35,756 bases of DNA from Reticulitermes lucifugus (taxonomy: Eukaryota > Arthropoda > Insecta > Blattodea > Rhinotermitidae): contig JAKCWW010001237.1 in NCBI GenBank assembly GCA_026260175.1, positions 183 to 35,938 on the forward strand, read 5' to 3'. The notes below the pieces were generated by a model. The model was given only the letters and a program-made list of their open reading frames with translations. It was not told the origin of the DNA and ran no database searches. Every line of letters begins with the position of its first letter. Position 1 is the stretch's first letter. The translations under genes were made by a program, and so were the position numbers. This document shows positions 11,458 through 20,301 of this stretch, piece by piece.

Positions 11458-12513
11458 AATCTACCTATAACGGAACAGAAAGAAGCGGAAATTTTTCAAT
11501 TGCAGGCAGGTTCTGTCCAATACAGTTAATCGAAATCTGAAATCTTAGGACTCCAGATCCTTTGCACTGTGAACATTTTCCTCTAAAGACAGATTTTTCA
11601 TTATGACCAGATTCCTTTTAAGAGAGGTTTAACAGCGTCGTTAAATATGAATAGCTTTGTGACCCTAGCCATATTTAATCTGGGATCTTTAACTTCCAAA
11701 TGTAGAATAAAATTATGTTTAGGATGAACGATCTAGGTTAGTTCGCTTGTGAAAATGAACTCATAAATAGCTACCACGAAAAGGACGTTAGTTTTTCAAG
11801 GACACCAAGCCACTGCTATTCGAGATGTATGTAGGCTAATGCGTTCTAAACATATGAACGTGTGAAGTCTTGTGAAGGTGACAACTTGCCGTCAAAATAT
11901 GTGTCTTGGACGCGTCACTGTAGGAGAAAATGCCCATCAAAGACGTTGATGTTCAGAACAGAGACCACGAACATTTCTGGAAATTTGAAGTTTAAACCTT
12001 CGGAACTCCGAAATGCCAATGACAGGTAGGTTACATAAAAATGCTGCAGCTGTAGCGCGCAGTATATGTAACCCCTTGGGTATCTCGATCACATGAAGTC
12101 AAGCGGCCGCTTCGTTGTTCTCTTTTCCGGTAATTTCGTCATACACCTGCGACCACCAGCGGAGATGTACAATTTGTTACCCGAGGGATTGTTGAATCAA
12201 TTAGAACTCACAATACAGACGTAGTGCTTCCTAGAAGAAGGTTGTCCAATTGGCCACATGGCCATTGTACATGGCACAACACTGAAATTCTCCTTTCGTT
12301 CGGAATTTTTATTTATTCTTTCCGTAAAAATGAATTAAACTGCTACAGCAATTTCATTTGCTCTCTGGTATGCGGACGAAGCTTGGTCATTTATTGTAAA
12401 GGAAGAAGAGACTTTGAAGATAAGAAGTGAAACAAAGAGCTAAGCAGAAGTGTTGATGAACTGAGAGCAGCTGGAAAAGAGTGATCCATTCAGGAAGACC
12501 AAGAAAGTTGGAC
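11458..12513. other. non-coding stretch
   Basis: No gene is supported. A slightly GC-richer patch at about 12,040-12,180 contains a NotI-type palindrome (gcggccgc) but no long frame or splice signals. The 68-codon frame at 12,224-12,430 has no recognisable motif. Confidence 0.5.
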
Positions 12514-12640
12514 GGGACGCATTGGGTAGAAGGCTGGTGGAGCCCAAAGCCAGAGGAACAGCCTTATGCTACAGGGAACAAACTCCGGGCGTCCATTACA
12601 CATTTACATCGTTCCAATAGTTAAGAATGCATGGAGATGT
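12514..12640 (+). mobile_element. possible dispersed-repeat fragment
   Basis: One frame reads GTHWVEGWWSPKPEEQ and remains open to about 12,620. The pattern of a GTH-W-GGW-P motif followed by a charged stretch resembles translations of a non-coding repeat that is abundant in insect assemblies. It is not known to encode a protein. I rely on recollection of this pattern and not on an alignment, so confidence is low. Confidence 0.28.
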
Positions 12641-12871
12641 AGACCCACCTCAACTCTCGCAATAGTTCTGTGTTTAGGTAAAGGGATATTGTATATAGAC
12701 TACATCATTTGTACACAAATTATGTGTACATAGCTTGTCTAATTTTTTGAGGTTTACCTCAGAGGTTATACCGTTGGTGGCAGAATGACTGGCAAATTGT
12801 TACTCGGGAACGATTCGGTTTCGGAAAGACGCGGCCATGGCCTAATTGTTTTTGCTTATTACTTGAAGTAC

Positions 12872-12882
12872 TGAGGAACATA
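12872..12882. repeat. target-site duplication, left copy
   Basis: The sequence tgaggaacata recurs as tgaggaacgta at 13145-13155 (10 of 11), bracketing the SINE. Confidence 0.65.
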
Positions 12883-13144
12883 GCCGATTCCAGCGGCCGT
12901 GCGGTATAAGGCGTGGGTCTGTGGCCGCTCGCTTGTTGGGATTGCGGGTTCGAATCCCGCCGGGGGCATGGACGTCTCTCCCTTGTGAGTGCTGTGTGTT
13001 GTCAGGTAGAGATTTCTGCGTCGGGCTGATCACCCGTCCAGAGAAGTCCTACCGAGTGTGGTGTGAAACTGAGTGTGATCGTGAAGCCTCGACAATGAGG
13101 AGGCTCTGGCCCACTAGAGGCTGTTTTGCCATGTAAAAGAAAAT
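12883..13144 (+). mobile_element. SINE family C, full length
   Basis: A 262-bp element with a tRNA-Ser/Leu-like head: cagcggccgtgcggtataagg as A-box region, gccgctcgcttg, and the B box gggttcgaatcccgccgg at 12947-12964. The body includes gggggcatggacgtctc, gagtgctgtgtgttgtc, gtgtggtgtgaaactgagtg, cctcgacaatgagg and ggcccactagaggctg. It ends gccatgtaaaagaaaat, an A-rich tail. Duplications of 11 bp flank it. The minus-strand copy at 10451-10668 is the same family. Open frames on either strand here are by-products of the GC-rich head. Confidence 0.87.
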
Positions 13145-13155
13145 TGAGGAACGTA
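13145..13155. repeat. target-site duplication, right copy
   Basis: The sequence tgaggaacgta pairs with 12872-12882 with one mismatch. Confidence 0.65.
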
Positions 13156-13443
13156 ATAAAAACCATGTGAACATATCCGGTGTGCCAATCAAGATCAGAG
13201 CCAGATACATCTCAAATACACGTGTACTGTTTAATCGCTATGTCAGGCTCTGGTTTCGCGTCTTTTACGAAGACATTACTGTCATCTCATTGTCAAAGGT
13301 GCAGCTTGTCGCTACAACGGCTTAACCAGAATAAATAATACTGTGAATATTTAATATCAGTTAGTCTGAAGTTTATTTCTTTAAGTATATTAATTAATTA
13401 TATTCAGTATTTGGGAGTTCCGGGATTGAATTTGTCTATAGAC

Positions 13444-13460
13444 ATTCTATCTTCAATTTT
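13444..13460. repeat. 17-bp direct repeat, left copy
   Basis: The sequence attctatcttcaatttt matches attctatcctcaacttt at 14296-14312 at 15 of 17 positions. It abuts the left arm of the inverted-repeat element, so it may be a target-site duplication. Confidence 0.5.
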
Positions 13461-13461
13461 G

Positions 13462-13636
13462 AGTTAAGTCAAAACAAAATAAATGCACAAGATAATTAAC
13501 AAGTATGAAATGTATTTACAACCTCTACATATGTTTCGGCAAATAAACTGCCATCCTCAGGTAGTACCTATCAAAGAATTACAAGTAGGTACTGCATCCA
13601 AATACACGATAGGTGGTTTACAGTAGAAGTATTTAC
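13462..13636 (+). repeat. inverted repeat, left arm
   Basis: Reverse-complement partner of 14088-14262. The alignment runs from agtcaaaac at the outer end to cagtagaagtat at the inner end with few gaps. Confidence 0.85.
13533..13560 (-). ncRNA. hammerhead-like core, left arm
   Basis: On the minus strand the order is CTGAGGA, U, GGCA, a short loop, UGCC, GAAAC. CUGANGA and GAAA are the two invariant core strands of a hammerhead ribozyme, and GGCA/UGCC forms a 4-bp stem II between them. One extra U sits between the core and stem II, and stem I pairing is poor. It is probably a decayed ribozyme of the retroelement type, and may be inactive. Confidence 0.45.
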
Positions 13637-14087
13637 GCAGCTCACAATATTTAACCTTTATAGATGCATAAAATTATAAAATTAAAAATTAAGAACAATA
13701 ATACATTATGTCTCAAGCAGTGATTATAAATAAATATGCCTTATGAACTCAGAGTATAGAATATATACAAATAGTTTTTCATGAATCGATATTAGGTTTT
13801 AAAAACATTATAATGATCTTTAAAAACTGGTTATTGGCCATGCATACAAGCGTGTGGTTGATCTATTGTCGATCCCGTCCTGAAAATTTTAATATAAATA
13901 AGAGCATTTGGAAATATGTGATGAGTAATGTAAGAAGTAAAGCCTTATATTGTAATAGTTGACGTACCTGTGCGCTGTTTATTGCTTGTGCGATGGGGTA
14001 TGGTGTACTGACTGGTTGTGTTGTGATGATGCGATAGGAGGGTAAATAAGACAGCGCGTGAGTGTTAGGTCCAGTTGAAGACGAAAG

Positions 14088-14262
14088 TGTATAGTTCTAC
14101 TGTAAAACCAACAATCGTGTATTTGGATGCAGTACGTACTTGTAATTCTTTGAAAGATACAGCTTGAGGATGACAATTTATTTGCCGAAACGTATGTAGG
14201 GATTGTAAATACATTTTATACTTGTTAATTATCTCATACATTTGTTGGTTTTGACTTAATTC
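14088..14262 (-). repeat. inverted repeat, right arm
   Basis: Reverse complement of 13462-13636. The 72-codon minus-strand frame that overlaps it is not a gene. Confidence 0.85.
14164..14191 (+). ncRNA. hammerhead-like core, right arm
   Basis: This is the same motif as in the left arm, on the opposite strand: tUGAGGA, GACA, loop, UGCC, GAAAC. The first core C has become U, and stem II has one A-C mismatch. Both changes should reduce or abolish cleavage. The copy confirms that the motif is part of the repeat unit. Confidence 0.38.
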
Positions 14263-14295
14263 GCGATAAAATGCACGGTACATTCAAAATAAAAA

Positions 14296-14312
14296 ATTCT
14301 ATCCTCAACTTT
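14296..14312. repeat. 17-bp direct repeat, right copy
   Basis: Partner of 13444-13460 (15 of 17). It follows an A-rich run directly, as a retroelement duplication would. Confidence 0.5.
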
Positions 14313-15931
14313 ATTGTGCATTTATTCAGTCCGCGTGTGTTTGGCTGTCAAAATAGAAATGCCACGACCTCTTTCTCACACATACCTTCAAAAAACATCG
14401 TTCATAATCTTTCAAAACTTCGACAAGTATGACGCACGATTTTAATTACACGTTCTTAAATAAACTATAATGCAGTAACAAGTACGGTTTGTAAGAATAA
14501 TATTACAGTTAAGTGAGTGTTCAGGCGATGGAGAAAAATTCGGTGGGTAATATAAAAAGAATATAAAGAAATGAAAAAATAAGCCTGAGAAGTGAAGTAT
14601 GATAGTATATACGGACATTTGTATATATACAATTCTCCTTACGGTAAATAATTAACAATAAAATAATTCATCATTTTCCCTTTCTTTCAAGGTTTTATTT
14701 GCGATACTATGGGTCGATACATTTAAACTCCTTAGAAATGAGATTTAAAAATATGGATGTCATGGCCAAAGTACTCTTTTCAGAGTTTACAAGTAGTCTG
14801 ATTTATTCGACCCGGAAAAGAAAGAAAATAAATTCTCTATAAGAATTTGCTTTTATGACTACTATACAAGTACAAGAGAGATAGAGAAGGTAATTCATAT
14901 GTTTGGGCCATTAGAAACTTTAAGTGCACTAATATGACAGTGGATATTGCGACGTGAATAATCCATTAAGAATATAGTGACGAAAGAGACCATCTACTCA
15001 CCCGAAGCTCTGTGATCCCATTCAGTACAACATAAAGAGGGAGACAAAAGGAATAAGATAAGATATATTGATCCAGTGCGTTGCGTTATATAAAGTGATT
15101 CGAAATAGCAGATTCTCAGCATGGTAGATGGGTTTTGTCCAAACATTGTTTCTGTAAGGTTCGTCCAATTTTTCAGAGAAATTAACTAATCAAAGGAATT
15201 TATTTCAATTTAATAAAATTCAGATTACAAATACAGAATCAGATCAGGGCAGGAAGTCGTGGCTTCTTGAATGTACAGTGCTAGTGCAAATAGATATGCG
15301 GTTTAACGTTTCTTTCCTTAACTTGCAGAAGTTCTGTGATACATTATTATTGCCTTATTTCACGCTCGAGCTGATCGGATTTGTGACGTTGTTTCAAGCA
15401 GATAATTCCTTGGACATTTTGACTCGTGTACTTCCTTTCATCATCAGTCAAAAAATTCAGTCACAAGGATATAGATTTTCGAAAGAGCAGAGCCTGCACT
15501 TTAGTAAAAAGTAAAAAAAAAAAACTGTAGTCAATATGACCCAGTCCAAGGACAACCTGCAGAACACACAGCCGCATCATTGTCAGACAAAAGCAATACT
15601 AAGCACGCAACATAAAGCTATCCACCTATAATCCAGTTATTAACTCCCTGTCGTAACTGTGGATCAACAAATGCGGAAGTCCACTCATATAATTAATTTT
15701 GGAATGAATCCACATCGATACAATTGGACTGGAGATGATGCTGTGACAACTTTGGAATAGCAAAGGAAGTAATATCTGTAAACAGTATTTGTAACAGTTG
15801 TGGCAGAACTTCTATCCACACATATTGTTCCTGAGTATGAACATAACAATATTTAATAAATTTAATTGTGTTTTATGGACTTACATAATGTATATTTCTC
15901 CCTCAATATATTTTAAAAACCAACTGTGAAG
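14313..15931. other. non-coding AT-rich stretch
   Basis: No gene is supported. A 12-base A run at 15513-15524 that follows gtaaaaagt might be the tail of an unrecognised plus-strand retroposed fragment. The 78-codon frame at 15,278-15,514 ends at this A run and has no identifiable domain. Confidence 0.5.
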
Positions 15932-15959
15932 CTGAGGATGACCTAAGATAGGTCAGAAC
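15932..15959 (+). ncRNA. hammerhead-like core, third copy
   Basis: The plus strand reads CTGAGGA, T, GACC, taagata, GGTC, AGAAC. Stem II (GACC/GGTC) is intact at 4 bp and has a different sequence from the copies at 13533 and 14164, which implies compensatory change. The second core strand is altered: AGAAC replaces GAAAC. The sequence then continues as atgt, as in the copies at 13533 and 22976. It is probably part of another Penelope-like fragment; the ends are not visible. Confidence 0.4.
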
Positions 15960-16598
15960 ATGTAATTCTGTATAACAAATATAATTTAGAAGTGTTTGGA
16001 CATATATTGATTAAATTTTTGTACTGACCATATTATTTACCATAACTGTGTTTTGTGTATGTGCATATGCAAAATAATGATAGTCAGAAAGCACTAACAG
16101 CTTTCTACGTAATAGAAATCAGCAATTTTTCGTCATTAGCAGCCAGAGAATGATAAAAACTGACATATTAATAAAAAATTAAATGTAAATCAACTAATTC
16201 CACCAACACATATATAATACAGTCTGCCTAAAATGTGACGCCCATTCTTACCGCATTAACACTAAACATTCTGTGCTTCTGGCCGTTGTCACAAACAATC
16301 ACGACGAAAATTTACTCCTCGAAAATCAATCTGAAGTGAATTTAAAAGTCAATAGAATCGCTACTTTCCTTGCTGTTATAAACCAGCGACACTGGTGCTT
16401 AAGCTGGCACAGTTGCAGTGCAAGTGGTGCCTTTAGCAACATGTGTTGGATAGGTTGCCTAACATCTAGGCATTTATCAACCGCAAGTTTGTTTGCGTTT
16501 TTTCAATGAATGATGTAAGGATCACATATCACTGATATATTTGGGCTCTAACACAATAATTTAGAACCCTTTACATATTATATAAAGAAGGCAAAGCA
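15960..16598. other. non-coding AT-rich stretch
   Basis: Nothing recognisable. The 78-codon frame at 16,273-16,509 has no motif and no splice context. Confidence 0.55.
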
Positions 16599-16672
16599 GT
16601 CCCTGCACACAACATAAAGGCATATAGGAGCAGTAAAAGCATAGCTCCAGTCATTCTTAACTCAGGCACTGG
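16599..16672 (+). repeat. dispersed repeat, copy 1
   Basis: Shares ordered blocks with 20225-20301: gtccctg, aaggcata, agtaaaag, tagctcca, aactcag and gatg. The two copies have similar spacing and are about 75 bp long. They lie in direct orientation 3.6 kb apart. The family is unknown to me. Confidence 0.6.
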
Positions 16673-18756
16673 ATGGTGGTAAGTTGTCATCTTCACGCCC
16701 AAGCTGTTTTAACCCCGAGGGACGAAACTTCGGTACCCATAAAATTTAATATTTTATTTATCAATTTGAACATACGGAAAATTTAAATAACAGTAAAATA
16801 TGTAGTATTTTGGTACGTAAACCTGAGAATTGTCCTGAACAGACAACACGGGGTGGAAGAAAATCAGAGTCAGTGAAGATTGAACCCAATGTAAGACAAA
16901 GGCCCATGCAACGCGAATGTTCACTGCAGTACTAGACTCAACGTTGATGAGTGGTAAGCCTCGCGTTTCCTTCATTTTAACTTTCAAGGAAAGAGGTAAG
17001 GGAAAAGTGTCCCACTTTACTGAAGGGAAATTAACCTGCGCTAGTCAGTGAGCATAAGGGGACGTTGTCAATATTTAAATCCCTTCAAATTTTTAAACCC
17101 AATAAGAGGGGGGGGGGAAATTTGCGTAACAGATAAAATTTTATAAAAGTTAATTACTAGGCTTTACTTCTGCTTTGGGTTTTCGGGACGTTTAAGTCAG
17201 TGATGGAGGCTGGACATGTAGAAAAAAGTAGGAAAAGTTTTAAGCGTCGTTATATGTAAAATTTATTCCAAGTCAACTGGATTTGCCTGTACCTATGCAG
17301 ATTGCGTTTGTGTGCAAATTGTGAATCTTAAAGCTACAGTATAATTTACTTGCGCCAATTATATTAACCGTATCACACTCACTTTCTACAAAAAAGATAA
17401 CCGGTTTTAAAATGCAAGTGCTGTACTTTAAAAAATAATCAAATTTCCTTCCTTAATTTTGGATAGCACAAATGGAACGAAGTTACGTAAGTGATCAATG
17501 AAAAGAAGATTTTGGTGTTGCGTGGTTGTGTAAAACCAGATTTTTCTAACATCATTCTCTAAACCGTCCAATATTTTGTAACGAAAGTTTCGCAATCCTT
17601 CTGATAATGAAATGAAATTCTTCGCGGTTTTATTCTTATAAAATTAATCACACCTCTTACTAAAAATTTATAGGCTTATTTAAACAAAAGAGGACACAGT
17701 AGTAATTGCACTACATGCAACACGAACTATGACAATTTGCATATCGTTCTATGCCAGAAAATCTGTGACTTCCGCAGTCGCTTCAACAAAGAGACCTTGA
17801 ATCCTGTTCTCTGATTCATCTGAAGTTCCACACATTAAAGACTTTCTACCTGCTTCAACCATACAATGGCGCCGACCTTCCGCTTCTCAAGGGTGTGAAA
17901 TGAGAGGGAAACAGGTGAAAGCCTGTCAAAAATAGAAGGCACCTGTCCTGAAGAATAAAGCTGGGGATCTACACAAACATCTTAAAAAGGGAACTGACGT
18001 GCAATGCGAGGTGACAGGTTGGGGAAATAAACAAGTCTGGACAGAGTAAGGTATAAACAACGCATATTTCTTCACGAATTCTAGCGTCTGGCAGTTTCGA
18101 AAGTAGGGTAAGTTAGTACATTGGCTTTCGAATTGTAAGGAATACCGCCGAAAATTCGGAAAAATTTGAAGTGAATATTTTATACGGTTGAAGTAAGCGA
18201 GTTTATGTAGGAACATTACTTCTTCTGAAATATGACGCCTCGCAATTTCATAGATATGTACCTACGGTTCGGAAAACCCTGTGTGTATTCCTTATCCTCT
18301 CATTTCCTACATCTGTAATGTTTCTCATCGTTCAACTTAGCTGTAAACGAAGATGCAGGCAGCAGCCTCCTCGGAAATGTTAACACTTCTCTTCCAAACT
18401 GCACAGCTTCTCATTTCCGAAGAAGCATTTTCCATATTCATCACCGTTAGAACCTCAAATTTCACAGGCTTATGTACTTTATTACTGTTCTCATTTTGAG
18501 TAACATAAAATGATCATGAATTAGATGGCCTGAATTTCATTCCTGCAACAGCTTCGAGAAATTTGCTTGTAGCTGCAATTCCAACTTTTTTACGTGCCCC
18601 ATTCAGTCTCTTAGCCTGTGTGTGCCGCAGGCACTTCCAGATATCTCGTGTGGAACTTAACCTATAAGCCTTAACAACGTGCCCAAAAGAAGAATAACGA
18701 AGTGCGAAGGCACAGATACGACTCATAAAGTGTGAGACCCACGTTACAGTACTTAC
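16673..18756. other. non-coding stretch
   Basis: No gene is supported. It includes a G10 run at 17108-17117. The minus-strand frame at 18,514-18,726 (basic, 70 codons) lies downstream of the candidate exon at 18757. It begins inside what would be that exon's downstream intron, so it is best treated as unproven. Confidence 0.45.
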
Positions 18757-18853
18757 CTGGCCCTATATAACTGCAAGCTCTCCAGTCTGCCTGTCTACCG
18801 CTGGATCGTCCATCGTTTTTTGCAACTTCTTCATCAGTTCGACGTAACAGTAA
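18757..18853 (-). CDS. candidate internal exon, minus strand
   Basis: On the minus strand a strong polypyrimidine tract (tttgtttttcttttgctttt) leads to CAG with AG at 18854-18855. The 97-base segment ends in ggccag followed by a perfect donor, GTAAGT, at 18751-18756. Both splice sites are close to consensus, which is rare elsewhere in this window. Two frames are open. The first is open throughout and reads LLLRRTDEEVAKNDGRSSGR. The second is more protein-like (contains ELMKKLQKTMDDPAVDRQTG) but meets a TAG seven bases before the donor. The length is typical of an insect internal exon, and the segment is GC-richer than its flanks. It could be coding, a UTR exon or a non-coding RNA exon. No partner exons were identified and I do not recognise the protein. 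Confidence 0.4.
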
Positions 18854-19109
18854 CTGGAAAAGCAAAAGAAAAACAAAGTTATTGAATGTTACGAGTTTTA
18901 CGAGTTTGGGTCTCTCTGTCTCTCTTTTCAGCGTCTCTCGACATTTTCCACGTGACGGCACACTAAGATATAATTAATACTGCTCGGTCTCTCGACTGTG
19001 TTCAACATCTTATTATTCCCAAATTAAAAATTTTTGGGAAGCCACATTTATATCCGTCCTCAGATAAGAAGGTGGTTAACAATAGTCAGAATCCTTTATA
19101 AATATTTTC

Positions 19110-19144
<35 letters not shown>

Positions 19145-19904
19145 GTGCAGGGGTCTGTATGCATGCATAAAATATATTTTTTTTAGTTCTTATAATTCGG
19201 TACCATTGTTATTTCTTCCTTTTGTAATTTACATTATGTTTCACACAAAAGTTAAATGATTAAAATTTTAGGTGCAAGAGTGACAGCCAGAGTATTAAGG
19301 TTGTACGTGGATATTTAGCAAAGCACCATGAGTAACAATTCAACTATCCGTGTATATTAAAAATTTCGATGTTCTAACAATGTAATAAGAAATATTATCA
19401 AAGACGGACGGCAGGAAAAAGAAGGATGAAAAATTTCAGTGCCCTTAAGGTTTTACACCGTGTGCTTCTTCTACCTGTGAAAAAACTCATTTTAATTCAG
19501 GTTTTCGAAGTACATTTTAGACACAGGTCGAGGTCCAAGTTTTGACAAATGCTGGCCTACTTAACTGAAGCAACCAAAGAGAAAACAAGAATAATTCAGA
19601 TCATCATCTAACACAATACCTCTTAATTGATACAAACCAAGTAGCAACCAGGAAAAACAGACGAAGATAAAAAAGAATATGCCTACCATTATTGTGACTT
19701 ATTTCATGGTAGAATATGTGGACCTCTGTCTTCAGGACTATTAAATGTAACTGCGGAACAGACTGTAGTTCTGTATTTGGAGCCTCGTGTCACGACATAA
19801 GGAATGTCACGAGACTTGAGTATGTTTATAAGGAGGTTGCAGTGAGAGTGACAATACCAACATGCAACACCATCGATTAAAAAACGCTGCCCAGGGGATC
19901 GTAT
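18854..19904. other. non-coding stretch with TA microsatellite
   Basis: Holds a (TA)14 run at 19114-19141 and a plus-strand pyrimidine tract ending ttttcag at about 18,932. That tract is an acceptor-like signal with no long frame after it. No gene is supported. Confidence 0.55.
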
Positions 19905-19955
19905 TCGGAGTATCCTGGATTCAAACCCGGAGCCTGGCTACGTGTCCAACGGTCT
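19905..19955 (-). mobile_element. tRNA-like SINE head remnant
   Basis: On the minus strand, ccgggtttgaatccagg (19914-19930) fits a B box, with acacgtagccaggctc just upstream as in tRNA-derived heads. No body is recognisable beyond it. The plus-strand frame over it is artefactual. Confidence 0.32.
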
Positions 19956-20224
19956 ATTCTAAGATCCACAGGAAATGTCAGTATACAAATTCTCTTCTAA
20001 TGGCCACAGAAAATGTGAGGTTACTAAAGACCTTTCTAAGATCCGCAATAAATCTGGGGATTGGAAACGTCCCTTCTAAGGTCCATACGAAACACAAGAA
20101 TACTAAAGTCCTAGGCACGGTCCACAGGAAACGTTAGAATATAAAATCTTATTTCTAAGGTCCTCAGGAAATATGAGAAAAATGTCTCTCTAAGTTCCAT
20201 TGGAAATATGGTAAAAGTAAAGTT
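19951..20224. repeat. degenerate 40-bp minisatellite
   Basis: About seven tandem units of 35-41 bp. The approximate consensus is ttctaaggtccacaggaa followed by atgtgagaatactaaagtc. Units begin near 19954, 19995, 20034, 20074, 20112, 20151 and 20189. Weaker echoes occur past the array (tttctaagatacaca at about 20,339). The 91-codon plus-strand frame at 19,862-20,137 is explained by the repeat. Confidence 0.72.
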
Positions 20225-20301
20225 GTCCCTGTGCATTCCATGAAGGCATACACGGGTAGTAAAAGTTTAGCTCCACTTTTCTAAACTCAGACCTAGATGC
20301 A
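20225..20301 (+). repeat. dispersed repeat, copy 2
   Basis: Aligns in direct orientation with 16599-16672. It follows the last 40-bp unit with no gap, so the minisatellite may have expanded next to or from within this repeat family. Confidence 0.6.

Larger units (their letters stand above)
13461..14295. mobile_element. inverted-repeat element, Penelope-like
   Basis: An element of about 835 bp with long inverted arms at 13462-13636 and 14088-14262 separated by about 450 bp of unrelated AT-rich sequence. The arms match over about 175 bp with scattered substitutions. Shared blocks include agataattaacaagtat, aaatgtatttacaa, tttcggcaaataaa, aaagaattacaagta and actgcatccaaatacacga. Each arm carries a hammerhead-ribozyme-like core. 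Past the right arm an A-rich segment (tacattcaaaataaaaa) precedes the 17-bp repeat. Penelope-like retroelements are known for hammerhead motifs, inverted or tandem terminal repeats and variable duplications. The interior shows no reverse transcriptase or GIY-YIG frame, so this would be non-autonomous. A foldback DNA transposon or MITE is the main alternative. Confidence 0.55.

Noticed and set aside
12883-12969. Apparent tRNA gene on the plus strand
   Set aside because: Same reason: it is the head of a 262-bp SINE with duplications, not a free tRNA.
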